64,000 nucleotides of DNA from the NCBI GenBank assembly GCA_050747525.1, contig JBOGOC010000045.1, positions 84,890-148,889 of the forward strand, in the 5' to 3' direction. Of the stretch, positions 42,448 to 51,145 are shown piece after piece. The notes under the pieces were generated by a model. The model made no database searches. It saw only the letters and a list, made by a program, of their open reading frames with translations, and had not been told where the DNA came from. The first letter of the stretch is position 1, and the number at the start of each line of letters is the position of its first letter. This DNA is from JBOGOC01 sp050747525. Its GTDB lineage: Bacteria > Acidobacteriota > Polarisedimenticolia > JACPZX01 > DASXTC01. A program made the position numbers and the translations under genes.

Positions 42448-43830
42448 TCACAGGCCGTGACGCTGCAGCCTGCGGTAAAGGGCGCTGCGGCTGAGCCCGA
42501 GAACCTGCGCCGCCTGGCTCACGTTTCCGCCGCAGCGCGACATGGCCTTGCGGATGAGCAGGCCTTCCATCTCCTCGAGGCTCAATTCCTCGAGGCGCGC
42601 CGCGGCCCCGTCCGAGGATCCGGACGGCCCCGGCCGCAGACCGAGGTCCTCGGCCTCGACCTGGGCGCCGCGCGCCATGAGCACGCCGCGCTCCACCGCG
42701 TGGTCCAGCTCGCGCACGTTGCCGGGCCAGGCATGTGAGAGCAGCGTGCCGGCCGCAGCCGCGTCGAATCCGGTCACCCGCTTGCGATAGCGCCGCGCGT
42801 GCTGCGCGAGAAAGTGTGCCGCCAGCTCGGGGATGTCCTCGGGTCGATCGCGCAGAGGAGGAACGTGGATCTCGATGGTGTTGAGCCGGAACAGCAGGTC
42901 CTGACGGAAGCGTCCCGTGGCCACCTCCTGCGCGAGGTCGGCGTTGGTGGCCGAGATGATCCGCACGTCCACGCGGCGGGTGCGGGACGAGCCCACCCGC
43001 TCCAGCTCGCCCGTCTCCAGCACCCGCAGCAGCCGGGTCTGCTGGCCGGGGGAAACGTTGGCGATCTCGTCGAGGAAGAGACTCCCTCCGTCGGCCAGCT
43101 CGAAGCGCCCGAGCCGGTCGGCGCGCGCGTCGGTGAACGCGCCCTTCACGTGGCCGAACAGCTCGCTCTCGAAGACCCCCTCCGGGAGCCCCCCGGCGTT
43201 CACCGTCACCATGGGACGGCCCGCGCGCGACGACCGGGCGTGCAGGGCCAGGGCCACGACTCCCTTGCCCGTGCCGTTCTCGCCGGTGATCAGGACGTTG
43301 GCGTCGGAAGGCCCCACGCGCTCCAGCACGCGCAGCACCGGCTGCATGGCGGCGGATCGGGCCACCAGGTCCGGGCCTGCCTGATCCCGAAGGGCGCGGT
43401 TCTCCTCTTCCAGAAGCCGTCCCCGGCGCAGGGCGCGCCCCAGCTCGATCTGCGTCTTGAGGATGGAGAGCAGCCGGGCGTTGTCCCACGGCTTCTGGAT
43501 GAAGTCGCGTGCCCCGCGGCGTATCGCCTCGACCGCAAGCTCCACGCTGCTCCACGCGGTCATCACCACCACCGGCAGCGAGGGATCGATGGCCTGGATG
43601 CGCGTGAGCAGGTCGAGCCCCTCGCTCCCCGAGGTCGTGTCGCGCGCGTAGTTGAGATCCATCAGGACCACCGCCAGGTCGCGCGAATCCAGGGCCGACA
43701 CGATCCCGGCCGGCGACGAGGTGGTCTCGATGAGGTAGCCTTCCCCCTTCAGCAGGAGGCGGAGCGATTCCAGGACATCGGGCTGATCGTCTGCGATCAG
43801 CACGCGGGGCGCGGGTTCCGTCGGTTTCAT
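42448..43830 (-). CDS. sigma-54-dependent response regulator, NtrC-like
   Basis: This 460-residue protein has a receiver (~8-125) with phosphorylated Asp58 and a short insertion just after it. The AAA+ domain (~150-385) has Walker A GENGTGKG (183-190), Walker B LFLDEI and an arginine-finger region. A Fis-type helix-turn-helix ends the protein (GGNVSQAAQVLGLSRSALYRRL). The sigma-54 contact loop reads GAFTDA (230-235) where GAFTGA is usual. The gene follows five permease genes and precedes its sensor kinase. A sigma-54-like promoter lies before the first gene of the operon, so it probably activates its own operon. Confidence 0.92.
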   Translation of the reverse strand: MKPTEPAPRVLIADDQPDVLESLRLLLKGEGYLIETTSSPAGIVSALDSRDLAVVLMDLNYARDTTSGSEGLDLLTRIQAIDPSLPVVVMTAWSSVELAVEAIRRGARDFIQKPWDNARLLSILKTQIELGRALRRGRLLEEENRALRDQAGPDLVARSAAMQPVLRVLERVGPSDANVLITGENGTGKGVVALALHARSSRAGRPMVTVNAGGLPEGVFESELFGHVKGAFTDARADRLGRFELADGGSLFLDEIANVSPGQQTRLLRVLETGELERVGSSRTRRVDVRIISATNADLAQEVATGRFRQDLLFRLNTIEIHVPPLRDRPEDIPELAAHFLAQHARRYRKRVTGFDAAAAGTLLSHAWPGNVRELDHAVERGVLMARGAQVEAEDLGLRPGPSGSSDGAAARLEELSLEEMEGLLIRKAMSRCGGNVSQAAQVLGLSRSALYRRLQRHGL

Positions 43831-43871
43831 GAGGCGTCAGTTTAGCGCTTCCCGCTCGCGCAGGCAGGCGG

Positions 43872-46280
43872 TCAGAGCCATCGCATCGCGATGTTCGGAT
43901 CCACCCGGGTCGCGCGCCGCGCGGGGACCCAGGAGGCCAGGAGCGCGACCACCGACAGGATCAGGGCGACGGCCACGAGCGTCAGCGGGTCGGTGGCGCG
44001 CACGCCGAACAGCAGGCTGGCCATCAGCCTCGTCAGGACCAGGGATGCGGCCAGGCCGAGAGCGACCCCCGCCAGCGTCAGCATCAGACCTTCCCCGATC
44101 ACCAGCCGGAGGACGTCGCTCCCCCGCGCTCCCAGCGCCATGCGGATGCCGATCTCGTGCGTCCGCTGGGCCATGGTGAAGCTGATCACGCCGTACAGGC
44201 CCACGCCGGCCAGCGCGAGCGCGAGCGCCGCGAACGAGGCCAGCAGGAACAGCTGGAAGCGGCGCGTGCCGGTGGAGCGGTCGAGCAGCTGCTCCAGCGT
44301 GGCGATGCTGGCGAAGGTCTGCGTCGGGTTCACCTCGCGGATCTTCTCCTTGACCGCGGAGAGGGCGCTCGAGGGGTCTGCCCCCGTGCGCACCAGCCAG
44401 GTCACGGAGCCGAACGGAGCCTGCGCATAGGGCCGGTAGAATTCCGGCTGCGGCTCGCTGTCCAGCCCGCGCGGCCGCACGTCCCCGACCACACCGACAA
44501 TCTCGCACTCGGCTGCCTCGCCGAACGCGTCGAAGGCGATCTTCCTGCCGATCGGGTCCTCGTGCGGCCAGTGGCGGCGGGCCAGCGTCTGGTTGATCAG
44601 CACGACCGATGGCGCATCGGCGGCGTCGACGTCGCTCAGCGCCCGGCCCCGCAGCAGGGGCACGCCCAGCGCCGCCAGGTATCCCGGCGTCACCGCGATC
44701 TGATAGGCGGTCGGCTCCTGTCCGGGCGGGACGGTTCGATCCGTGATGTTGAAGGTCGTGGGCAACGTGATCTGGTTGTCGTGGAAGGGGAGCGCGGTGG
44801 TCAGCCCCACCGCCCGCACCGCGGGGAGCGACCGCAGCCGTTCCAGCGCCTGCGCCACGAAGGACGCCATCTGTTCCGGGCTGCGATTCCTGCCCATCTG
44901 GACCTCGAGCGTCAGGGCGGGGTCCATGGAGAACCCCGGGTCGACGCGCTGCAGGGTCACGAAGCTGCGGACCAGCAGGCCCGCTCCCGCCAGCAGCACC
45001 AGCGCGAGCGCCATCTCGGACACCACCAGCAGGTGGCGCAGCCTCTGGCGCGACCGGCCGCCCGAGGCACCGCGCCCTTCCTCCTTGAGCGACGCATTCA
45101 GATCCGGACGCGTCAGCTGCAGGGCCGGCGCGACGCCGAACACCAGCGCGGTCATCAGCGTGAGCGCCGCGGCGAACGCCCCGGTCATGGGGTCGAGCCC
45201 CACCTGATCGAGGCGGGGGAGAGCGCCTGCACTGAGCGCCACCGCCGCGTCGATCAGCCAGCGCGCCAGCAGCAGGCCGCCGGCGCCTCCCGCCGCCGCC
45301 AGGATCAGGCTCTCGACGAGCAGCTGGCGGACCAGGCGCGAGCGCCCCGCCCCGAGCGCCGCGCGAATGGACAGCTCGCGCGATCGGCGCGCTCCATGCG
45401 CCAGCAGCAGGTTGGCGACGTTGGCGCAGGCGATGAGCAGCACGAACCCGACCGCGCCGAACAGGACCAGCAGCCCCCGGCGCACCTGTCCCACGAGGGC
45501 TTCCCGCAGGGGGACCACGACGGCACCGACGCCGGCATTCGTGTCGGGATGCTCCGCGGCGAGCTGCTGCGCGAGGGACGACATCTCCGCCTGCGCCCCG
45601 CCCGGTGTGACGCCCGGCTTCAGCCTGCCGACCACCTTGATGTAGGACCCGCCTCGAATCTGCCGATCGCTGTCGCGAGGCGAGCGCGGCGCCCACAGCT
45701 CGCGCCCCGGCGGGTACTGGAAATCGGGGGGCATGACGCCCACGACGGTGTGCGGCTGCCCGTTGAGTGTCAGGGGGCGCCCGACCAAAGCGGGATCGCC
45801 GCCCAGACGCTGCCACAGCCCGTACCCGAGCACCACGACCTGCCCCCGCCCCGCCTCGAACTCTTCGGGCATGAACGTCCGGCCGTGCGCGGGCGCGGTT
45901 CCCAGGATCTCGAAGAAATGCTCCGTCACCAGCCACGAGCGGAAGCGCTCCGGCTCGCCGCTGCCGATGAGGGTATGCCCGAACGGCTCCACCGCCGCGA
46001 CCGCCTCGCACGACTGCTGGCGCTCGTGCCAGTCGAGGTAGTTCGCGGGGGACGTCTCTTCACGCTCGACACCGCTCTTGAGGTTGCTCTGCCACAGGGT
46101 GACGATCCGCTCTTCGTCCGGATAGGGGAGGCGGCTCAGCAGGACGCCGTGGATGACGCTGAAGGTCGCGGATGTGGCGCCGATCCCCAGCGCCAGGGTG
46201 ATCGTGGCGATCAACGTGAAGCCCGGCTGCTTGAGGAGCATGCGCGCTCCGTAGCGCAGGTCCTGCCAGATCGTGTGCAT
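43872..46280 (-). CDS. ADOP-type doubled FtsX/MacB permease (permease 5 of operon)
   Basis: The start at 46280 follows GGGAGGA. The 802-residue protein consists of two MacB-like units: a membrane helix, a periplasmic core domain and three helices, twice, giving about eight helices. Hallmarks are LALGIGATSATFSVIHGVLL at the first helix, LNGQPHTVVGVMP in the first periplasmic domain, FVLLIACANVANLLLA, and INQTLARRHWPHEDPIGRKI in the second periplasmic domain. ADOP permeases are Acidobacteria-typical and usually lack their own ATPase. Here two ATPases are in the operon. MacB-like pumps work mechanically on periplasmic substrates; the substrate is unknown. Confidence 0.9.
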   Translation of the reverse strand: MHTIWQDLRYGARMLLKQPGFTLIATITLALGIGATSATFSVIHGVLLSRLPYPDEERIVTLWQSNLKSGVEREETSPANYLDWHERQQSCEAVAAVEPFGHTLIGSGEPERFRSWLVTEHFFEILGTAPAHGRTFMPEEFEAGRGQVVVLGYGLWQRLGGDPALVGRPLTLNGQPHTVVGVMPPDFQYPPGRELWAPRSPRDSDRQIRGGSYIKVVGRLKPGVTPGGAQAEMSSLAQQLAAEHPDTNAGVGAVVVPLREALVGQVRRGLLVLFGAVGFVLLIACANVANLLLAHGARRSRELSIRAALGAGRSRLVRQLLVESLILAAAGGAGGLLLARWLIDAAVALSAGALPRLDQVGLDPMTGAFAAALTLMTALVFGVAPALQLTRPDLNASLKEEGRGASGGRSRQRLRHLLVVSEMALALVLLAGAGLLVRSFVTLQRVDPGFSMDPALTLEVQMGRNRSPEQMASFVAQALERLRSLPAVRAVGLTTALPFHDNQITLPTTFNITDRTVPPGQEPTAYQIAVTPGYLAALGVPLLRGRALSDVDAADAPSVVLINQTLARRHWPHEDPIGRKIAFDAFGEAAECEIVGVVGDVRPRGLDSEPQPEFYRPYAQAPFGSVTWLVRTGADPSSALSAVKEKIREVNPTQTFASIATLEQLLDRSTGTRRFQLFLLASFAALALALAGVGLYGVISFTMAQRTHEIGIRMALGARGSDVLRLVIGEGLMLTLAGVALGLAASLVLTRLMASLLFGVRATDPLTLVAVALILSVVALLASWVPARRATRVDPNIAMRWL

Positions 46281-46299
46281 GGTTGTCCTCCCGAAAGTC

Positions 46300-48693
46300 T
46301 TAACCCTGCCGGAGCACGCGCAGCGGATCGAGGCGCGCGGCGCGCCGCGCCGGCCCCCAGGAGGCCGCGAGCACCGTGAGCCCCAGCACACAGGGGACCG
46401 CGGCCAGGGTCACGGGATCGGTGGCCGTCACGCCGTACAGCAGGCTCGACACGAGCCGGCCCAGGGCCAGCGCCGCCCCCACTCCCACGACGATCGACAC
46501 GGCCGCGAGCAATCCCGCCTGGCGCGCCACCATCAGCACGAGGTCGCGTCCCTGAGCGCCGAGGGCCAGACGCACGCCCATCTCGTGGCGGCGCTCCGTC
46601 ACGGCGTACGCCATGACGCCATAGCACCCCACCGCCGACAGGAGCAGCGCCACGCTCGCGAACAGCACGAGAAGCGTGACGCTGAATCGTCGCGCCGCCA
46701 CCGACTGACGGATGAATTCATCCATGGGGTTCAGGCCGTACACCGGCACGTCCGCGTCGAGCGATCGGACCGCCCCGCGCACCGCCTGGACAAGGGCATC
46801 GGCGTCCATCGTGGTGCGGATCGCCAGCGAGGTCGGGTTCCAGATGAACTCATGGATCGGGATGTACATGACAGGCCGATCATCGGTGTCGAGCGACAGA
46901 TGCTTCACGTCGCCGACCACGCCGACGACGGTCCACCAGGTCTGCCTGTCCGCTCCGCCCTGCAGGCGGCGGCCGATGGGGTCCTGGTCCGGCCAGTAGC
47001 GGCGCGCCATGGTGGCGCTGACGATGACGGACTTCGATCCGCCCGGCCCTTCTCGCTGGTCGAAGTCACGCCCCAGCAGCGTGGGGATCCCGAGCGTGCG
47101 GAAGTAGCTGGGGGAAATCATGCGCCAGTCGGCCGAAGGGGCCGTGTCGTCGGTGTCATCGGAACGCCCCTCGATGCGGACTTCGAACGTGGTGTTGCCT
47201 CCCTCGAAGGGAAGGATGCTTCCTTCGGCCGCCGCCTCCACTCCCGGTAGCGTACGCACCTTCTCGAGGAGGGGGACATGGAAGGCCGCGGCCTTCTCGG
47301 CGGAGTCGTAGCGACCCGGGAGGCCGATCTGCATCGTGACCACCCCGTCGGAGCGGAAGCCGGGCTCCACATCCTGGAGGCTCGCGAAGCTCCGCAGCAG
47401 CAGCCCCGCCATGATCAGCAGCACCACCGACAGAGTCATCTCGGCGGCCACCAGGACCTGGCGCACGCGCCGCGCCCTTCGCCCCGGGCCCGATCCGCGC
47501 CCCCCTTCGGCCAGGCCCAGCGATGGGTCGCTGCGCGCGGCGTTGAGCGCGGGCCCCAGCCCGAAGACGAGCCCGGTCAGCAGCGAGACCCCCACCATGA
47601 AGACGAGCACCCTGACGTTGAGCACGGCCTCGTCGAGCCGTGGGACGCGGTCCCCTCCCAAGGAGCGCGCCAGCTCCAGGCCCCACACCGACAGCAGGAG
47701 CCCGACGGCTCCGCCCGCCACCGACAGCAGCAGGCTCTCCGTGAGCAGCTCGCGGACCAGCCGCCACCGACCTGCCCCCAGGGCCGCGCGGATCGCCAGC
47801 TCCCGTGACCGTCCCGTGGCCCGCATGAGCAGCAGGCTCGCCACGTTGGCGCAGGCGATCAACAGCACCGCGCCCACCGCGGCGGTGAGCACCAGGAGAG
47901 ACCGGCGCAAATCCTCCCCGACGATCCATTGGTCGAAGCTCTCCAGGCTCACGCTCCACCCTCGGTTGGACCCGGGGTACTGCACGGCCAGCCGTGCGGC
48001 CAACGTCTCCATCTCGGCGCTCGCCTCCAGCAGCGTGGCCCCTTCCCGCAACAGGCCGAAGACCGACAGGACGTGGTTGTCGCGATTGTCATCCACATAG
48101 TGGGCCAGCGGCACCATCACGTCGGCGCGGCCGAACCAGGGGAAGCCCTCGCTGAGCACCCCGATCACCTCATGGGGCTGGCCATCCAGCAGGATGGGCT
48201 GGCCCGCCACGTCGGGACGGCCGCCGAAGGCCCGCTTCCAGAATCCATGGGACAGCATCGCCACGCGCGGGCTTCCGGGTGCATCGTCCCCCGCGACGAA
48301 CAATCGCCCAAGTGCGGGGCGTGCCCCGAGCAGAGGAAGCAGCGGGGCCGAGACGCAGCCCGCACCGACCCGTTCGGCTTCCTGACCGCCCGTCCAGGTG
48401 AAACTGCGCGATCGCCACGCCGCGATCTCCTCGAACGACCGGTTCTGATCCCTCCAATCCTTGTAGTTGGGGGCCGACGTCGAGAACTGGCTCCATCCTC
48501 GCTCGACATTCGACTCGTAGATCCTGACCAGGCGCTCGGGATGGGGGTAGGGGAGCGGGCTCAGGATGATCGCGTCGAGCACGCTCAATACGGTCGTGTT
48601 CCCCGCGATGGCCAGGGCCAGGGTGACCACGGCCACCAGCGTGAAGGAGGGCGATCCTTTCAGTCGACGCGCGGCGTGTCGTATCTCCTGCAT
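46300..48693 (-). CDS. ADOP-type doubled FtsX/MacB permease (permease 4 of operon)
   Basis: The ATG at 48693 overlaps the stop of the previous permease by one base (TGATG). The 797-residue product starts IRHAARRLKGSPSFTLVAVV and shows the doubled MacB layout. The periplasmic domains carry LDGQPHEVIGVLSEGF and VIVSATMARRYWPDQDPIGR, and the membrane parts VGAVLLIACANVASLLLM and LLVLFASVALLLSAVGCYGV. The gap to the next permease is 19 bases. Confidence 0.9.
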   Translation of the reverse strand: MQEIRHAARRLKGSPSFTLVAVVTLALAIAGNTTVLSVLDAIILSPLPYPHPERLVRIYESNVERGWSQFSTSAPNYKDWRDQNRSFEEIAAWRSRSFTWTGGQEAERVGAGCVSAPLLPLLGARPALGRLFVAGDDAPGSPRVAMLSHGFWKRAFGGRPDVAGQPILLDGQPHEVIGVLSEGFPWFGRADVMVPLAHYVDDNRDNHVLSVFGLLREGATLLEASAEMETLAARLAVQYPGSNRGWSVSLESFDQWIVGEDLRRSLLVLTAAVGAVLLIACANVASLLLMRATGRSRELAIRAALGAGRWRLVRELLTESLLLSVAGGAVGLLLSVWGLELARSLGGDRVPRLDEAVLNVRVLVFMVGVSLLTGLVFGLGPALNAARSDPSLGLAEGGRGSGPGRRARRVRQVLVAAEMTLSVVLLIMAGLLLRSFASLQDVEPGFRSDGVVTMQIGLPGRYDSAEKAAAFHVPLLEKVRTLPGVEAAAEGSILPFEGGNTTFEVRIEGRSDDTDDTAPSADWRMISPSYFRTLGIPTLLGRDFDQREGPGGSKSVIVSATMARRYWPDQDPIGRRLQGGADRQTWWTVVGVVGDVKHLSLDTDDRPVMYIPIHEFIWNPTSLAIRTTMDADALVQAVRGAVRSLDADVPVYGLNPMDEFIRQSVAARRFSVTLLVLFASVALLLSAVGCYGVMAYAVTERRHEMGVRLALGAQGRDLVLMVARQAGLLAAVSIVVGVGAALALGRLVSSLLYGVTATDPVTLAAVPCVLGLTVLAASWGPARRAARLDPLRVLRQG

Positions 48694-51140
48694 CAGGACT
48701 CCCTCAGCGCTTCCATCGGATCCACGCGCGACGCACGGTGCGCCGGAGCCCAGCTCGCCAGCGCGGCCGAGCCGGCCAGGGCAGCGGCGGCCAGCCCGTA
48801 GACACCCACGTCTCCAGGGGCCGCTCCGAACACCATCCCCACCAGGGCGCGGGCTGCGAGGATCGAGGCCACGCCGCCGATGGCGATGCCGGCCAGCGCC
48901 ATGCGCACCCCTTGCGCCAGGAAGGCGCGGGTGATGTCGGCGGGCCTGGCTCCCAGAGCCAGGCGGATGCCGGTCTCGCGGGTGCGGCGCGCCACCGCGA
49001 AGGCCATCACCCCGTTCAGCCCCAGACTGGCGAGCAGCAGCGCCAGGCCTCCCGCCGCGGCCAGCAGCGACGAAACGCCACGCTCCTTGTCGGCCCGTTC
49101 GCGCACGTACTGGGCCAGGGTCCCGGGCCTGGTGAGAGGCATGTGCGGCTCCAGCGCGGCCAGCTCGTGGCGCAGCTGCGACACCAGCGCGTCGGCCGGC
49201 CCGTCGGTGCGCACCAGCAGGGTGGTCTCGGACCGGAAAGGAGGCAGCTGCAGGCAGGGCAGATAGAGGAACGGGGCGGGAGCCTCGCCGATCTCGTCGT
49301 AGCGCGCGTCGGCCGCGACTCCCACGATGGTGAGGGGAGGCGCGTCGTCCGATCCGAAGCGGATCTGGCGACCCAGCGGATCGCCGTCGCCCCAAAGGGC
49401 CCGCGCGAGTGTGCCGTTGATGATGGCCACCGGCGGAGACCCCGGGACATCCCCGCGATTGAAATCACGTCCTCTCAGGAGAGGGATGTCCAGCGTCCGG
49501 AAGTAGCCGGGCCACACGTCCGCGAAGAAGGTCCTCGATTCTCCCGACGATCCCTCCGCGGGAACGGGATAGACGGCATTGCCGGCCATGGTGCCGCTCA
49601 GAGGCACCACGCTCGTGAAGGAGGCCGATCGGACCCCGGGGATCACGCCGGCGCGCTCCAGCAGCTGGTTCTGGAGCTGAAGCGCCCGATCGCGCGCGTA
49701 GCCCAGCAGGCCCGGGTCGAAGGTGACCGCCACCACGTGCTGCGTCTCGAAGCCCGGCGATTCCTTCACCGACCGCTGCAGGGTGCGCAGCAGCAGCCCC
49801 GCCGCGACCAGCAGGATCATCGACAGCGACACCTGACTCACCACCAGCACCATCTGGAGCCGCGAGCGCCGCACGATCCGGCCCGCGAGCCGGTGCTCGT
49901 CGCGACCGGCGACCCCGGGATCGGAGCGCGAGGCATTGATGGCCGGGATCAGGCCGAACGCGAGCGCGGCGGCGCACGAGAGACCCACGGCGTAAAGGAG
50001 CACGCGCCGGCCAGGTGAGGAGGCGACGGCCAGATCGTGAGGCACGCCCAGAAGGCTGAGCAGCGCCTCGAGACCCCAGGCGGCCAGCAGGAAGCTGGCA
50101 GCCGCTGCGCAGACGGACAGCAGAAGGCTCTCCGTGAGCAGCTGCCGCACCAGTCGGGCGCGGGTCGCGCCAAGCGCCCGCCGCACCGACAGCTCGTGGG
50201 AGCGCTCCGCGGCGCGCCCGACCAGAAGGGCGGCCACGTTGGCGCATGCGATGAGCAGCACGGCGATGCTGACGGAGGCCAGAAGCGCGCCCAGCGAGCC
50301 GGCCTCGCCCCGCGTATCGGGCGACACGCCGCCGCGGAGGGCCTGGACCGCCAGGGTCCACCCTTCGTGCTGCGCCGGATGATCCTGACGGAGGCGCGCC
50401 GCCACCGATTCCATCGCGGCGGCCGCCCGCCCGCGATCCATCCCCGGCGCCAGGCGTCCCACCACCGACAGCTCGGTGGCGCCGCGATCAGACAGCAGGT
50501 CTCCGGCTCCCGGCATGACCCAGGCGTGCATGGCGAGCGGGATCCAGAGATCCACGGGATCCCCCATCTCCAGGCCGCTGAAGGTCCCGGACGCGATCCC
50601 CACCACGTTGAAGTGGCGCCCGTTGAGAACGATCTCACGCTGGAAGATCCCGGGATCCGATCCGAACCGGCGCCGCCACAACGACGCGCTCATCACCGCC
50701 ACGGGGCGGGCGAGCGGAACCGTTCCCTCGTCCGGGAGAAACGCGCGACCGCGCTCCATCGGCACGCCCAGCAGGTCGAAGTAGTCCGTCGAGACGACGT
50801 GCGCGCGCACCTTCTCGGGCACGCCCTGTTCCGACAGAGCCACCGACGTGGCGGCATACGCCGCGAGACCGCTGAAGACGTTCGCGGCGCGGCAATCCTG
50901 GAAGTCGGGATGCGAGAGAAGGCTCGAACGTCGATGTTCAAGCGCGGTCCCGCGCACCCACACCAGCTCTCCCGGAGCGCGCACGGCGGGGGGCCGGAAC
51001 AGCACGGCGTCCAGCACGCTCATCACGGCGATGTTCCCCCCGATCCCCAGCCCCAGCACCATCACCGTCACCAGAGAGAACCAGGGCCGGCGTCCCATCA
51101 TCCGCAAGGCGTAGAGCAGGTCCCGGAGAAGTCCGTCCAT
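48693..51140 (-). CDS. ADOP-type doubled FtsX/MacB permease (permease 3 of operon)
   Basis: The ATG at 51140 lies five bases after the previous stop and begins MDGLLRDLLYALRMMGRRP, an ADOP-type N-terminus; longer readings run into the upstream gene. The 815-residue protein has LNGRHFNVVGIASGTF in the first periplasmic domain, SIAVLLIACANVAALLVG between halves, and VAIINGTLARALWGDGDPLG in the second domain. It is the longest of the five. Its stop overlaps the next start by one base. Confidence 0.9.
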   Translation of the reverse strand: MDGLLRDLLYALRMMGRRPWFSLVTVMVLGLGIGGNIAVMSVLDAVLFRPPAVRAPGELVWVRGTALEHRRSSLLSHPDFQDCRAANVFSGLAAYAATSVALSEQGVPEKVRAHVVSTDYFDLLGVPMERGRAFLPDEGTVPLARPVAVMSASLWRRRFGSDPGIFQREIVLNGRHFNVVGIASGTFSGLEMGDPVDLWIPLAMHAWVMPGAGDLLSDRGATELSVVGRLAPGMDRGRAAAAMESVAARLRQDHPAQHEGWTLAVQALRGGVSPDTRGEAGSLGALLASVSIAVLLIACANVAALLVGRAAERSHELSVRRALGATRARLVRQLLTESLLLSVCAAAASFLLAAWGLEALLSLLGVPHDLAVASSPGRRVLLYAVGLSCAAALAFGLIPAINASRSDPGVAGRDEHRLAGRIVRRSRLQMVLVVSQVSLSMILLVAAGLLLRTLQRSVKESPGFETQHVVAVTFDPGLLGYARDRALQLQNQLLERAGVIPGVRSASFTSVVPLSGTMAGNAVYPVPAEGSSGESRTFFADVWPGYFRTLDIPLLRGRDFNRGDVPGSPPVAIINGTLARALWGDGDPLGRQIRFGSDDAPPLTIVGVAADARYDEIGEAPAPFLYLPCLQLPPFRSETTLLVRTDGPADALVSQLRHELAALEPHMPLTRPGTLAQYVRERADKERGVSSLLAAAGGLALLLASLGLNGVMAFAVARRTRETGIRLALGARPADITRAFLAQGVRMALAGIAIGGVASILAARALVGMVFGAAPGDVGVYGLAAAALAGSAALASWAPAHRASRVDPMEALRES

Positions 51141-51145
51141 CGTCG

